This document shows positions 18,300 to 28,216 of a stretch of 35,568 nt of DNA, piece after piece (within the stretch, counting starts at the first letter, position 1; the number at the start of each line of letters is the position of its first letter). Under the pieces are notes generated by a model. The model was not told the origin of the DNA. It saw nothing but the letters and a program-made list of their open reading frames with translations, and did no database searches. A program made the position numbers and the translations under genes. The stretch is from Chara braunii (taxonomy: Eukaryota; Streptophyta; Charophyceae; Charales; Characeae), in the NCBI GenBank assembly GCA_003427395.1, contig BFEA01000713.1, positions 417,891-453,458 of the forward strand. The letters are read 5' to 3'.

Positions 18300-19290
18300 G
18301 TTGGAATAACAAGCAAGTCCTACATAAAGAACTGTTGGATTTTCTTACGGTTAGACTAAGAAGAAAGACGGATTCCAGAGTTGTTATCAAATTCAGTGGA
18401 AGGTTCGGTAATCGATTTACTATGACGATGATGCTACGATCTCATGATGATTATTAGACTAGGGTTCGGGAAGCCGAATCGAATCGTACTGAAATATCTG
18501 GTCTTCGCCTGCACTTTTCGGTGAAGAAAGAATTTGGAGAAGGTAGTAAGAGAAAGCCTCTCACCTTCTCTTCGGCGGAGCCTCGGAGTCTTAGCCTTTC
18601 CCATGAGAACTCCCAATTTGAGAAGATTCAAAGATCGGGTCGGAAGGGCAGTGCGAAAACGGAAGTCCTTAAGGGTGACAACAACTCTAGATCCGGGAGC
18701 ATCAGAATTTGTGCCTAGCGCGTCATTTACTTCAGCATTTAATATTATACTAATCTTCTTTATGACGTGCCAGATTTTCTGTCCTCGCATGAATTCATGC
18801 TACGTAAAATTGCTTCTTTTTTTGGCGAATACGGTGAATGAGTGTTGTAGTATGAATCGACTATTATATGATTACTATCTAAACTAACTTGGTCTCATTT
18901 CCTCACGACAAATGGTTAAAATTTCTGGTTTCCCGAGGGAGGAATTCACCCAGATATTGGGGTTCTCATTGTTTTAATCCACAACATATAAGAGGCTGTT
19001 TTTTTCCCACTAATTTGAAATTCGCCAGGTCTTTCCGATTGATGAGAGGAATGAAGAGTAAGGGAGGGATGCGGCAATCCGTGTTTTTCTTCAGGGTGCC
19101 CACCCACCCCTATCCCTCGGTGCTGGGCCCTGGGGCAGGGCACTTTATTCTATGGAAAATCTCTGGATCATCAACATTGAGTAATCTTTCTACTTTATTC
19201 GTTAAAATTCTTATGATATGGTGGTCAGGACCATTGAACATCAATACAGACTCAGCATATCTTCAGATGAAGAGAATAAAAGCGAGAAAA
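18300..19290. other. No recognised gene
   Basis: Short frames on both strands with no motif. A candidate minus/plus overlap at 18434-18887 is rich in Lys/Arg/Ser and not convincing. AT content rises towards 18700-18890. Confidence 0.35.
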
Positions 19291-19309
19291 AAATAAGCAA
19301 GCGAAGGGC

Positions 19310-19534
19310 CTTTATGTACAGCCTCCGCAATAACCCGCTCCAAGAGAGGAAAAGGTAAATCCCCAATATACTTACTCAAAGAACCGAACTCGGCTGGCCG
19401 AACCCAGCAGAAGCTCAAAAGCAAAGAAACTTTATGTACAGCCTCCACAATAACCCGCTCTAAGAGGGGAAAAGGCAAATCCCCACCATACTTTACCCAC
19501 AAGAGCAGACTGAGCCATTCGGTCGCCTTGTTCC

Positions 19535-19565
<31 letters not shown>

Positions 19566-19645
19566 GTACGCTGTCGATGGGCAGCATGGGCTGCGCAGCC
19601 GTGCCCTCACGGCAGCTCAGTAGTAGAATGCTGTCGATGGGCAGC
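19310..19645. repeat. 120-bp direct repeat, A-run and a second short duplication
   Basis: About 70 bp at 19310-19378 recurs at 19430-19497 (TTTATGTACAGCCTCC, AATAACCCGCTC, AAATCCCCA). After a 29-base A-run (19533-19562), GCTGTCGATGGGCAGC occurs at about 19570 and 19631. The pattern suggests retroposed and locally duplicated sequence. Confidence 0.8.
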
Positions 19646-19992
19646 TGCTCCCAGTAGGACGAAGTCGTCCCACCAGCGAGGCACCAGTTGGGGGACAGGG
19701 ACCGAACCCAAGCACCCCTAGTCCCAAAAAGGTCGAGAAAGTTCACAATATAAGCATAGCTGCTGCAAATCTTTGAGTCGTACCCCAACGCACAGAACAC
19801 AAAAGGGGGAGGCCTTAGGGGTAGGGGGGAGGTCTTGGGGGTCCTGCCACACCAAAGCCCCGTCAGGACTGCCATGTGCACCATTAACCACAAGAAACTG
19901 GACTGTTTGACCACTGGTAAGTCCATATTAAGCAGCTTCCAATAAGCAAGCAAGACTTGAGAGAGCCGCCTGTGGGAGTCCTCAACCCACAT
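19570..19992 (-). pseudogene. Unrecognised ORF, possible retroelement fragment
   Basis: A minus-strand frame starting at 19992 reads MWVEDSHRRLSQVLLAYWKL, LNMDLPVVKQSSFLWLMVHM, TSPLPLRPPPFVFC, GYDSKICSSYAYIVNFLDLF, then runs into duplicated sequence and the T/A-run. It looks protein-like for about 95 residues. I cannot assign a family; a retroelement remnant is plausible given the A-run and flanking repeats. Confidence 0.35.
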
Positions 19993-20030
19993 CCCACCCA
20001 GAGGCTATCCATGGCTTCGAGACGATCCAG

Positions 20031-20430
20031 TTGACATCAACCCCTTTGGGCGAGACAGCCGGTAACCAGGCCTGTTGCCGTGTTGGTAAAGCGGCACATT
20101 TCCATCATAGTGAGGAGGGCAATGTGGCCAGCTCCTGTTTCTGTAGTCATACGGGGAACCCTGTAGGAGCCAGAACTGTGTTCACGAGAGAACATGCGGG
20201 CCGGCCCCCAACCTGCAGGTGGGCGATACCAGCCAGGGGACAACCGGTAGCATCAGGGACCATGCCAACAGGACCAATCCCTGTGCCTCGGGTCCACAAG
20301 CAGATCATAAGATGGAGAGGAAAAAAAAGGAAAAAAATTGGGGGCAAACCGAATCCGAATGATCCAGCAGGCGAACGCTCCCTTGAATGGCAGGAGCCAG
20401 AACCCAAAGTGGTAGGGTATTTCTGCTGGT
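20031..20430. other. No recognised gene
   Basis: A plus-strand frame of 149 codons (20031-20480) crosses here with no motif. AGGAGCCAGAAC occurs at 20165 and 20390 and also at the LINE end (15320), so part of this interval may be LINE- or SINE-derived. Confidence 0.4.
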
Positions 20431-20433
20431 TTG

Positions 20434-20460
20434 CAAAAACATCATCGTGTGATGTTTTTG
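20434..20460. repeat. Perfect hairpin
   Basis: CAAAAACATCA, five bases (TCGTG), then TGATGTTTTTG: an 11-bp perfect stem. A weaker hairpin (GGGGTCT/AGACCCC) follows at 20546-20567. Confidence 0.8.
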
Positions 20461-20704
20461 GTAATGGTGAGAGTGGTTAGAGGTGTAATCCACCCTGAGT
20501 CGGGAGGAGGTGGGAGGGTTTTGCGGGGCCTATGTCTACAGTTGCGGGGTCTGTGGATATAGACCCCGGCTGTGCGGGAGGCAGGGTGGTTCTGCAGGGT
20601 GTGGCCATACCGCTGGATGGTTGCCTTTTTCTTTTGGTAGTTTGTTGGAATGAACTGGTGGGGATGGTTGATCCCTCGTTTTGAAAATCTTGCTACTCAT
20701 GTGA

Positions 20705-20836
20705 GGGACGCTTGACCCGTTTTCTGGCTTGTATAATCGAAAGGCAACCGTGGTATGAACCTGGCCGGAGTGCCTGGATCATACTACTATGGTTGCCCCT
20801 TTTCCACAAAAAGAAAAAAAAAAGAAAAAAAAAAAA
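20705..20836 (+). repeat. A-tailed hairpin repeat, copy F (divergent)
   Basis: A head GGGACGCTTGACCCG with TTTTCTGGC is followed by a long hairpin: GGCAACCGTG and GTATGA (20743-20758) pair with TCATAC and CTATGGTTGCC (20779-20797). An A-rich tail starts at 20807. Hairpin 2 of the head (CTCCCCACC...) is missing. The stem sequence again differs from every other copy. Confidence 0.6.
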
Positions 20837-21269
20837 AGCGGTTCTGATTTGGAAAAAAAAAAGAAAAAAAAGAAAAAAAAAATCCAGCACGCAAACGGGC
20901 ACCAGTTCAGCCAGGGCTGTAGACGGAAGGCGCCGAGGGAGGTAGATGCAGACCCAATGAGCAGACTGAAGGCGATGTGTCCCAGCACGAAGCATGAACC
21001 ATAAACCGCTAGTACACAGCCCCAGCCTCGCAGAAAGTTTTTGTCCCCAACTCGGAGGCGCCGCGCGGCCAGGCCTGCTGTTGAAAAAAAAAAAATTGGC
21101 GGCCTCCGAAGTGGTGCCGGTTTCGTGCTGACACCTGTGGGCCGATATGTGGTGTACTTGTGCTATAAGATAATAGGGCACTTGCCGATTCTATTTTCCA
21201 CAGTATAGTCAAGGGGTGGTTCACTTCTCTCTATTACCAACCCCCGATTGAAAAATTGAAAAAGCGAGT

Positions 21270-21270
<1 letters not shown>
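20837..21270. other. A-rich tract and unassigned sequence
   Basis: After the tail of copy F a second A-rich block (20851-20882) occurs, then about 390 bp with no supported gene. Confidence 0.35.
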
Positions 21271-21326
<56 letters not shown>

Positions 21327-21331
21327 TTAAA

Positions 21332-21378
<47 letters not shown>
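21271..21378. repeat. Very long T-homopolymer pair
   Basis: Two T-runs of roughly 50 and 43 bases flank TAATTTTTAAAAG. The Lys-rich minus-strand frame here is an artefact. The true length is uncertain, since homopolymers this long are hard to assemble. Confidence 0.9.
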
Positions 21379-21381
<3 letters not shown>

Positions 21382-21540
21382 TCCAGGGTGTTGTAGAGGC
21401 CAAGGACCAGACCCGCGGTGATTGCTGGTATGTGACATGCCAACTTCTCGACCGGCGCTATCCCCCCCCCCCCTTCCTTTCTCTGTCTTTTTGACGAATT
21501 TTGGGTGACCATCCGACGAGGCCTCTTTTTGTATTTTCAT

Positions 21541-22836
21541 GAATGTAATATGTAGGATCCTCGGATCAATTTTTGAAAATTTATCTTTTTTGCAAATTGG
21601 AAATTACATGGGAATTACGCGCGCCTTAGCGAGTGTGCTAGGAATTCGGGTTGACGGTTAGGAATTTCGGAATAAGCGGAATCCAACGTGTCCTTTCTTG
21701 CACATGAATGTTCTCAACTTCGTCTTGGAAAGCTCTGGAAATTTTCGCAGAAATCTGAATAGGCATAGGACTTTCCCACGCACTCATTTTGCCGCGCGGA
21801 TATGGTACTTTTCAATTTGAATTAGCCGTAACTGTTTCGGTGCCCTTTTTTGCCTTCGCGACGGCGCCATGCATGCGAGTCTCCCCTCCCCGCTTCCCCC
21901 GCTGCCCTCGACACTCCCTTCCTCGCGCTCATGCTCCTTCTCTCTCTGTAGCCGTTTTCCATCTCCCCATCGCCTTGCACTCCTTTTCTCTCCTTCTTGA
22001 TCGTCTGAATCTTGGTTCCGTTTTGCGCTATTCTTCGCGCTATTCTTCTTTCCGCTCTGGTCCCCGCGCCGAAACACCCTGTCGACCCCTATCACCCCCT
22101 CTAGCCAAGGAGACATGTCGTGTAAGAGGGAAATTCGTGATACACGACGATTTTGATTGGCTGCAGCTGGGATCCAAAGGATCGACTTGGCTTTCGACTG
22201 GCAATCCCTGAGCCTTCTCCTACTCTGTCTCAGTCCTAACCCTTGGCTAGATGGTATGAAGGAAGGTGCGAGTCGAAAAGTCCCGATGAGCGGGCTGTAG
22301 TCTTGGCGCTCGGCATGCTGGATCGCCCGACGGAGTGTGGGATCTGAGCAGGGCCGTGCAGAGGCTAAGTCGGCGGGGTGACGATCGCTATGGTGGATTG
22401 GCACATGACAACTGGGATCATCAGTGCAAGTGAGACGTTTGAGTCGAAAGTGAGTGAGTGCATGGCCTGGGGCCATGATGGGATTTTATGGCAGAAGTGT
22501 TTTTTTTCCTTTCTGCACCAAAATTTGTATCTTCGAACATGAGTTTTGATCACTCGGCTTTTAAGTCGGGACATCTCTGGGCTAGATCGCCTGACATTCT
22601 GCGATTGCTTTCTACTCGTTTCTCCCTCCTGGTCTACGTCCATACTCTCCCCTCCTCCGGTCGCGACATGTCATAATGGATGAATTATGGTAACTTTGCT
22701 TCTCTCAGTTCGGTATGTGCATGAAGTGAGCCATGATTAGAGATTTTGTTGTAGCATGATTGCAGGGATGATTGGCTGAGCGACTGAATGATCAGGTTGC
22801 CTGGAGTGTCAGACGAATGATGTATGGCTAAGATAT
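21541..22836. other. No confidently recognised gene
   Basis: Pyrimidine-rich sequence at 21870-22020 resembles a promoter or 5' leader of a nuclear gene. Opposing open frames occur (21784-22476 minus, 230 codons; 21789-22211 plus, 140 codons). The minus frame contains DDQEGEKRSARRWGDGKRLQ and EKEHEREEGSVEGSGGSG, a low-complexity charged stretch, without a known domain. Either could be an exon; neither is convincing. Confidence 0.35.
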
Positions 22837-23622
22837 GTGCTTACTTTTGCTGCCATGTGGACTGACGGCCCCAACCCGACCGGGCGCCAACTTCTCGTGC
22901 CCCCGCCGTGCCCCTTCCAGTACAACGAGGAAAGGATATGTGTATGCGATTGGGACGTACGAGAAATCGTCGCCAAGATCGGAGGGCGTTACTACTTTCC
23001 TCCCGAAACTCGGTGCTCTGGATTCGTTGGTGCGGGTTTTGTTATCATCGATACGCACTTTCCGCCATATTCGTTGTTATTGCCCTTTAACGAAGTGATC
23101 GTCGTTCCGTGGACGGCAGTGGAGCCTCATAGGCCTTACACTTCGTGCAGCGATTGTCGTCGCCTTGAGCGTTATCAGGCCAAGGGGTTCCACTATCGCA
23201 CACGCGGCGAGGACGAAAACCAAGAAAAGGCCACTCGGTTGAGGCCCTCCACGTCGGACTCGGAGTTGTGTAACGAGCGCCGACGAGACCTCATCCGAAA
23301 ACGGTATACCACGTGTGTACCCGCCCCCTTTCACGCGAAACGAAGAGCGACGGCATTTGGGAAGTCCAGCGATAGTTTTTGGATTGAATTTCCCATAGTT
23401 GTGAGTCCCGCACGCGCCTTTTTCTCCCTTAAAACCTGCGCGGCGACGTACCTTCTTCTTACTACAGTCGAACCAACATGGGGGATTTCAGTTCCGTCTG
23501 TGTCCCCGCACTCAATTTTCCAAAAACCCTTGGCACACCCCATCTTCGCTGCCTTTCCCGGGCCCCTTCCGCAAACCACAACGCTCCGACCGGAAGGTAG
23601 CGCAGGGCGTGAGGTCAGGTAG
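22837..23622 (+). CDS. Hypothetical protein or exon, no known family
   Basis: A 261-codon frame from ATG at 22837. The first 150 residues look like a folded, Cys/Trp/Pro-containing protein: CPFQYNEERICVCDWDVREI, GGRYYFPPETRCSGFVGAGF, LPFNEVIVVPW, YTSCSDCRRLERYQ. I do not recognise a family. A good intron candidate lies inside: GTGAGT at 23401 and a pyrimidine-rich CTTACTACAG ending at 23467 (67 nt, phase 0). So the ORF beyond 23400 may not be the real C-terminus. The next plausible exon-like segments lie downstream on the same strand. A domesticated transposon gene or a viral relic are alternatives I cannot test. Confidence 0.5.
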   Translation: MLTFAAMWTDGPNPTGRQLLVPPPCPFQYNEERICVCDWDVREIVAKIGGRYYFPPETRCSGFVGAGFVIIDTHFPPYSLLLPFNEVIVVPWTAVEPHRPYTSCSDCRRLERYQAKGFHYRTRGEDENQEKATRLRPSTSDSELCNERRRDLIRKRYTTCVPAPFHAKRRATAFGKSSDSFWIEFPIVVSPARAFFSLKTCAATYLLLTTVEPTWGISVPSVSPHSIFQKPLAHPIFAAFPGPLPQTTTLRPEGSAGREVR

Positions 23623-23631
23623 AGAAAGAAA

Positions 23632-23869
23632 GTGGTAAGAGCCGATCCTGAGCGCGAACGCACGGAGCGCTCCCGCCCGACGAGGTTCGGCGGGCATCTG
23701 CTCCAGGTCCTCGGCTTTGCCGAGGTCGTCTACGTAAAAGTGGAGGGTCACGGCGGCGTGTGGTGGCGGCCATGGCAACGAAGCTCTTGTGAGCATCGGG
23801 TCTACTGTTACCAGAGTGTCTTTGCGCAACAAGAGGAATGGCATCAAGCAACGGGAGCCGGAACAACAG
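23632..23869 (+). CDS. Possible 5' exon ending at a strong donor
   Basis: An open frame from ATG at 23632 runs to a CAG|GTGAGT donor at 23869/23870. Removing 23870-23994, which ends in a pyrimidine-rich CTCTCTGACTCAG acceptor, joins this frame in phase to the APPPPAVVGG part of the downstream ORF. The match of phase has a one-in-three chance of being accidental, and no homology supports the peptide (GGHLLQVLGFAEVVYVKVEG). Confidence 0.3.
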
Positions 23870-23888
23870 GTGAGTCAACGTCATCCAC

Positions 23889-24612
23889 ATGGATTCAGAT
23901 GGGGACCTCCAACGAGCAGCTGATGCATGGTTATCCAGCATGGAGGACGGCAGGCGGCATCTTCAGCAGTTGGTTTCTCTCCTCTCTGACTCAGCTCCGC
24001 CCCCACCAGCAGTCGTTGGGGGAGCGATTTCGGGGGGGAAATGGGTGGAAACTATGTTGCAGACGATGTTGGAGGTTATCTGGGTGCTGGAGGAGGGGCC
24101 GGCACTGGAGTTGGACGAGTTCGTTGACTGGCGTCGGGTGGACGCCCTATCCAACCAGTGTTACTTACTCCTTGATGAGGGGGTCAAGCGAGGTGCTGAC
24201 TGGGTCAAGCGCGCAGGAGGGGAGCTGCCAATCTCCATGATGGCTTCAGTCGCACCACCAGCACCGCCTCCAGTTTTCTCGCAGAAACATACAAGCAGGG
24301 TTTCATCACCTGCATCAACAACCATTACCGCTGCGCCTGTCACAAAGAGCACACGTGATTTGGGGCGCTCAACGACTGAGATGGCGCACAAGACGATGGC
24401 ATCAGCGACGTCAAATATATCGATACAGCCAGCGACTGCAAAACTCACATCGGCACATGCCGTCAACAACAACAACAACAACAACAACTATATCATCAAC
24501 AATAATTCTGAGCACGACGGTGACATGGAAGGACGGATCCTGAGTTCGTGCACGCCCGAGAGTGACAACAGCTATAACAACATCAACAACAATAACAAGG
24601 ACAGCGACAACG

Positions 24613-24669
<57 letters not shown>

Positions 24670-24765
24670 GCAACAATACTGAAGGTGTGGTAAGTGTGAC
24701 TGGTCGCTGTCTTCCCCCCCTCCTCCCTTCCCTCTTGTTTTCCCTCTTCTGGTTTGCAGGTGTAG
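23889..24765 (+). CDS. Asn-rich hypothetical protein, spliced
   Basis: The frame from ATG at 23889 has an ordered, helical-looking N-terminus (residues 1-115: LQRAADAWLSSMEDGRRHLQ, KWVETMLQTMLEVIWVLEEG, VDWRRVDALSNQCYLLLDEG). A Ser/Thr/Pro/Ala linker follows, then Asn tracts encoded by (AAC)n at about 24466-24492 and 24581-24670. A GTAAGT donor at 24690 and TTTGCAG acceptor ending at 24759 define a 70-nt phase-0 intron. The next codons are GTG TAG, so the protein would end about 268 residues in. Without splicing the frame runs to 24869. No family is recognised. Variable AAC length predicts polymorphism. Confidence 0.55.
24690..24759 (+). other. Candidate GT-AG spliceosomal intron
   Basis: Begins GTAAGTGTG, is strongly pyrimidine-rich throughout its 3' half (CTTCCCCCCCTCCTCCCTTC) and ends TTTGCAG. 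70 nt, phase 0 relative to the Asn-rich ORF. Confidence 0.6.
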
Positions 24766-25090
24766 AGTGGGGGGTAGGGCGAGGAGGTCGGTCAAATGGA
24801 TTGTTCGGTGGACTGGAAGGGTGTGTGGGGGAGCAGGGAGTGGGATGGCGGCGCGAAGGGGTGGGATAAGGAATGCTAGATTGCCAGGACTGGGTTGGGT
24901 GGAACCTCATTGGTTGGCTCCACGCCCTGGTAGGATTGCTCATGTGTTCGTCTAATGTTTTTGCCATGTGGATCTGGCGATCTTATTCTTTGGTCACGAT
25001 TACTAGATGCATAGGTATTGGCCACGTGGTAGGGCAGGAGGCGCCGTGGCGAGATGTCGTCAGTGCCGGGACGCTCGCCAGATTTGAGGA

Positions 25091-25274
25091 CCCTGTCACA
25101 GTGGCGGCGAGATTACAGACGTAATACCTAGGTTTAATTAGGAGTATTGCTCAACTCGGGCCCTGTCACGTCTCCCCCTCCCCTGTCATGATGTGGCAGC
25201 AAGATTGCAGGTGCAATACCTAGGTTTAATTAGGAGTATCGCCCAACCCAGGCCCTGTCATGTCCCCCTCCCAT
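25091..25274. repeat. 92-bp tandem duplication
   Basis: Two units with AATACCTAGGTTTAATTAGG (25123 and 25215) followed by AGTAT, a CTCAACTC or CCCAACCC variant, then GGCCCTGTCA. Period 92. No coding. Confidence 0.85.
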
Positions 25275-25449
25275 GATGTTGAATGCTTCGGGCAGTGGTA
25301 AAAGAGTGGAGTAGGGTAGGGCGATGATGCTGGGATTTCGTGGTGTAGTCAATGTTCAGTCCCTGCTATGGTCTCCCCCCCTTCGTGATCTTCAGTGATT
25401 CATGTTGCAGTAACTGAGTGGTGCAGGGCAGGGTGTTTAAGCTTGGATT

Positions 25450-25666
25450 TCGATGAGCAGTTAATCCCCTCTACTGAGGGCAATCAATGCTGCTCATCAA
25501 TTATGACAACCGCATTTCTGTTCGATCAAATGATTACAAATGTTCAGGGACGCTGGACCCACTTTCCAGCAGGTGTTGCTCCCCACCAATAGATGGAGCC
25601 TGGCCGACAGTGCTAGTGGTGTCTGCTTCTATCAGCACCTCTAGCATTAGTTCGGCTTGACTTGTC

Positions 25667-25694
<28 letters not shown>
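25450..25694 (+). repeat. A-tailed hairpin repeat, copy B, with upstream extension
   Basis: CAGTTAATCCCCTC and GGCAATCAATGCTGC (25455-25493) match the sequence before copy A. The head starts at 25547 (GGGACGCTGGACCCAC), continues CTCCCCACCAATAGATGGAG, then hairpin 3: 25611-25621 with 25636-25646 (10 of 11 paired), extended inside by CTG/CAG and outside by GCCGA/TCGGC. The A-tract is 25667-25694. Confidence 0.75.
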
Positions 25695-25697
<3 letters not shown>

Positions 25698-25703
25698 AAA
25701 GTC

Positions 25704-25801
25704 GAAAAAAAAAAAAAAAAAAAAAAACAAAAAAAGGGGGCCGGCCCGCCGGGGGTGGGGGGGGTTCCTTTTTTAACCCCCCCCAAAATTTTTTGGGGTT
25801 G

Positions 25802-25840
<39 letters not shown>
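25704..25840. other. Homopolymer cascade, possible sequencing artefact
   Basis: Successive runs A, G, GGCCGGCCCGCC, G, T, C, A, T, G, T, A follow one another with hardly any mixed sequence. Such ordered homopolymer blocks after an A-tract look more like dephased reads than genomic DNA. Confidence 0.55.
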
Positions 25841-25845
25841 TTTCA

Positions 25846-26430
25846 CAGGTAGCGGCAGCCAATGGTTGTCCTGACAGGATAGGCCACCTACCCTACCCAT
25901 CCCCACATTAATACTCCCAGCGCACCCCCTGTCCCTACTATCCTACCTCCGTGTGACCAGCACTCAGGACCATCACCCTACTTGGACCAGACAGCAGTGA
26001 CAAAGCACCAGGGCTGGGCCAACCTCCCAGCCCTAATGGAAGCGGAAGCGGACAAACCTTGCTGTACGGGAACTTCAGACGCCATCGTACCGTCCTTCCC
26101 CTAGCTTACCGAAGGCTAGGCGGAACTCAGACTAGCCGGAGCGACTTATATCCCTACCCTACCTCAGAGCGAAGCCATGCATGCGTAGACCCCGTGATAC
26201 ACCTGATAGACCCCCCCAGCCCAGTATCGTTAGTTGTGTATATGTGTGGCCAGAGGCTATGTATGTTTGTATGAGCCCATAGGGCCATGTTTTTTGTGTC
26301 TGGCCGAAGACTATGTGTGCTCTGTAACTGTATAGCGAGGTGCCCGAAGGCCAGATATGTGCAGTACTATGAAGAGGGAACTATGTGTTCGTTTGAAGAG
26401 ATGACAGGCCAAGCTGGACAAGAACCCCCC
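25846..26430. other. No recognised gene
   Basis: CT-rich then mixed sequence. Near 26220-26380 phrases GTGTGGCCAGAGGCTATGT, GTCTGGCCGAAGACTATGT and GCCCGAAGGCCAGATATGT form a degenerate repeat of about 65 bp. No coding call. Confidence 0.4.
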
Positions 26431-26439
26431 CGAAGTTCA

Positions 26440-26510
26440 TAGCGAGACTCGAACCCGTGATCTATGTATGACATGTGCCCTGAAGACTCTACCATTTGAG
26501 GGACAATAGC
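26440..26510 (-). repeat. tRNA-like sequence (SINE or tRNA pseudogene)
   Basis: On the minus strand, box-A-like CCTCAAATGGTAGAG (about 26487-26501) and box-B-like GGGTTCGAGTCTC (26444-26456) occur at tRNA-like spacing with a partial T-arm. No matching acceptor stem, so not a functional tRNA by eye. Confidence 0.55.
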
Positions 26511-26730
26511 AAAAGGCCCCTGTCTGTGATATGCCAGACTGGGGACATCAACAGAACAAGGATGAGCAACAGCCACAAGCAACCCATGCAGTATCAAGAC
26601 CCTACATACAACACCATGGACAACCCTTGGGTGGTGCGCAGGCAGTGTCTGTATAACCTTACCTGCATCAGCCCAAGGGGTTGTGTGTCCAGCTGTGACG
26701 CCCTGCCGGTGTCCATGCACAAGGCTGCAG

Positions 26731-26809
26731 GTGAGTTTTGAACCCGCAACCTCAATACCACAATGCGAATTTCCAACAAGTGCTCTAACCACTGAGCTAC
26801 TTGTGTGGA
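26731..26809 (-). repeat. tRNA-like sequence with good D- and T-arms
   Basis: Minus strand: TAGCTCAGTGGTTAGAGC (box A and D-arm; 26782-26799), then after about 35 bases GCGGGTTCAAAACTCAC (T-arm with one mismatch; box B 26735-26745). The acceptor ends (CCACACA and CTCACC) do not pair, so this is a tRNA-derived SINE head or pseudogene. It abuts a U6-like fragment lying in the opposite orientation. Confidence 0.65.
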
Positions 26810-26848
26810 ACGTAGAGAGAAGATTAGCATGGCCATGACCCCTGCGTG
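26803..26848 (+). pseudogene. U6 snRNA-derived fragment
   Basis: TGGAACG, then AGAGAAGATTAGCATGGCC, then CCCCTGCG match the central conserved part of U6 snRNA, with a four-base insertion (ATGA) inside the GGCCCC block and changes before the ACAGAGA box. It breaks off after CCTGCG into an A-rich run (26850-26873). Truncation plus an A-rich 3' end suggests a retroposed fragment. Confidence 0.7.
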
Positions 26849-26873
26849 AAAAAAGAGAAAAGAAAAAGGGGTG

Positions 26874-27160
26874 ATAGCATACGCTTGTCCGTGAGAGGAA
26901 GAAAGAAAAAGAAGAAAAGGGAAACAGAGGAGGATGCACTGGCAGAGCAGAGCAGTGCAGAGGAGGGAGCCGCCGGGACAGAGGCAGAGAAGTCAGTACC
27001 AGTACCAGAGGGAGAGGGACAGATGTGAAAGTGGCGAGTACCAGAGGGAGAGGGACAGAGAGGTGAAAGGTGGTGACGTTGGTTTGTTGTCGGTCATTAA
27101 GTTGGCGCCAGTCCGTCGGAAGGTGCCGCGCCGCGCAGCGCAGCGGATGACTTTGATTGA
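26874..27160. other. Purine-rich interval, no gene called
   Basis: GGAAGAAAGAAAAAGAAG-type sequence, followed by a 37-bp direct repeat (AGTACCAGAGGGAGAGGGAC at about 26995 and 27036). Could be the 5' flank of the ORF beginning at 27161 or 28217. Confidence 0.4.
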
Positions 27161-28216
27161 TTGATGATGGACGCGAGGTCTCTCCGCTGTCTGCGCGTGG
27201 TCCTGCCAGATGTGATGTGTGCTGCTGGCACGTGTACATCTGTCGGGACACAAGGCGCACGCCGCCCCGCCTTGACCCGCTGTCGGGATCGTCACGATTG
27301 CGGCGGTTCCGTGCGGGCAATCGGCAAACCCGTGACGGGCCTGGTGTCGGTCCCGGTCCCGGTCCCGGTCCCGGTCCGCGCAGCTTGCGGAGCAAAAGGG
27401 AGTGCAAGTGGTGCGGCAAAGGCGAAGGTGGAAGGGAATTTTTGTGGCAGGAAGGCGCAGGGCTCACGGCGGGAGTTGCCCATTTTGGCGCCAAATTTCC
27501 TGCCTGCGTCGTCGTCTCCGCTGCCGTATCCCTGTGTGATTGGGCAGCAAGCGTCCCGATCCCGTGGTCTGACGTGGAAGGAGGAGAAAGAAGGCGCCAT
27601 AGCTACGTCTCACCGACCACCTCCACTACCTGGAGAATCGCGGGGAAGGATTGCCTCCTCCTCCTCCTCCTCCTCCTCCTCCCCCTCCTCCTCCTCCTCT
27701 CCCTCCCCCTCCTACCAATCCTGTCATCATTCGTTTCCTGCAGGCATTGCTATTGGGAAATCCCTGTCAAAGAAGACTAATACCGAGGTGTCGCGGGCGG
27801 CTCTCTCTCTCACTACTGCCTTTCTCCCTCTTGCTCTCTCTTCCTCTGTTCCCTTTCCAGCCTCTCTCTCCCTCCCTCTCCTAATTACCCTCTCACTTCC
27901 CTTTTTCGCCTGGCTTCCGTCTTCCACCTCCCTCATCGCTCCTTTGTCCTCTTTCCGGCGCTTTTCCAGATGCCCTCGAAATGATCGACGGGGAGAATGG
28001 GGTAGCCGAATGAGGACGAGGGGGAGAAGGGGTGAAGGAGGAGGAGGAGGAGGAGTGGTGGGAGTGGGAGGTTGTGGCTGCGGTGCGTCTGCAGCCGGGC
28101 GCAGAAAGGGGGGAAGGGGGGGGAGGGGAAGCCTGCGCAGGGGCGGTGGAGGGGCGACGCATCCACAGAAGAGCAGCGGGACAAAATCCAAAAATAGACA
28201 CCACCGTATCGCTCCG
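27161..28216 (+). other. Upstream continuous open frame, uncertain coding
   Basis: In frame with the 28217 ORF and without stops from 27161. Contains GGTCCC hexamer repeats (27350-27376, VPVPVPV), (TCC)n at 27655-27712 (Ser runs) and pyrimidine-rich stretches. Equally long frames exist on the minus strand, which is typical of GC/CT-rich leaders. I treat it as leader or chance ORF unless transcripts show otherwise. Confidence 0.35.

Noticed and set aside
19432-19992. Full-length 186-codon minus-strand gene
   Set aside because: The C-terminal part is T/A homopolymer and duplicated sequence; only the first part looks protein-like and is reported as a remnant.
21163-21540. Lys-rich minus-strand protein
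   Set aside because: Translation of long T-homopolymers.
26731-26809. Functional tRNA gene
   Set aside because: D-arm and T-arm are good but acceptor ends do not pair and the T-stem has a mismatch.
26367-27494. 375-codon minus-strand frame
   Set aside because: It crosses tRNA-like, U6-like and purine-rich sequence and is Ser/Pro/Leu low complexity; no domain.
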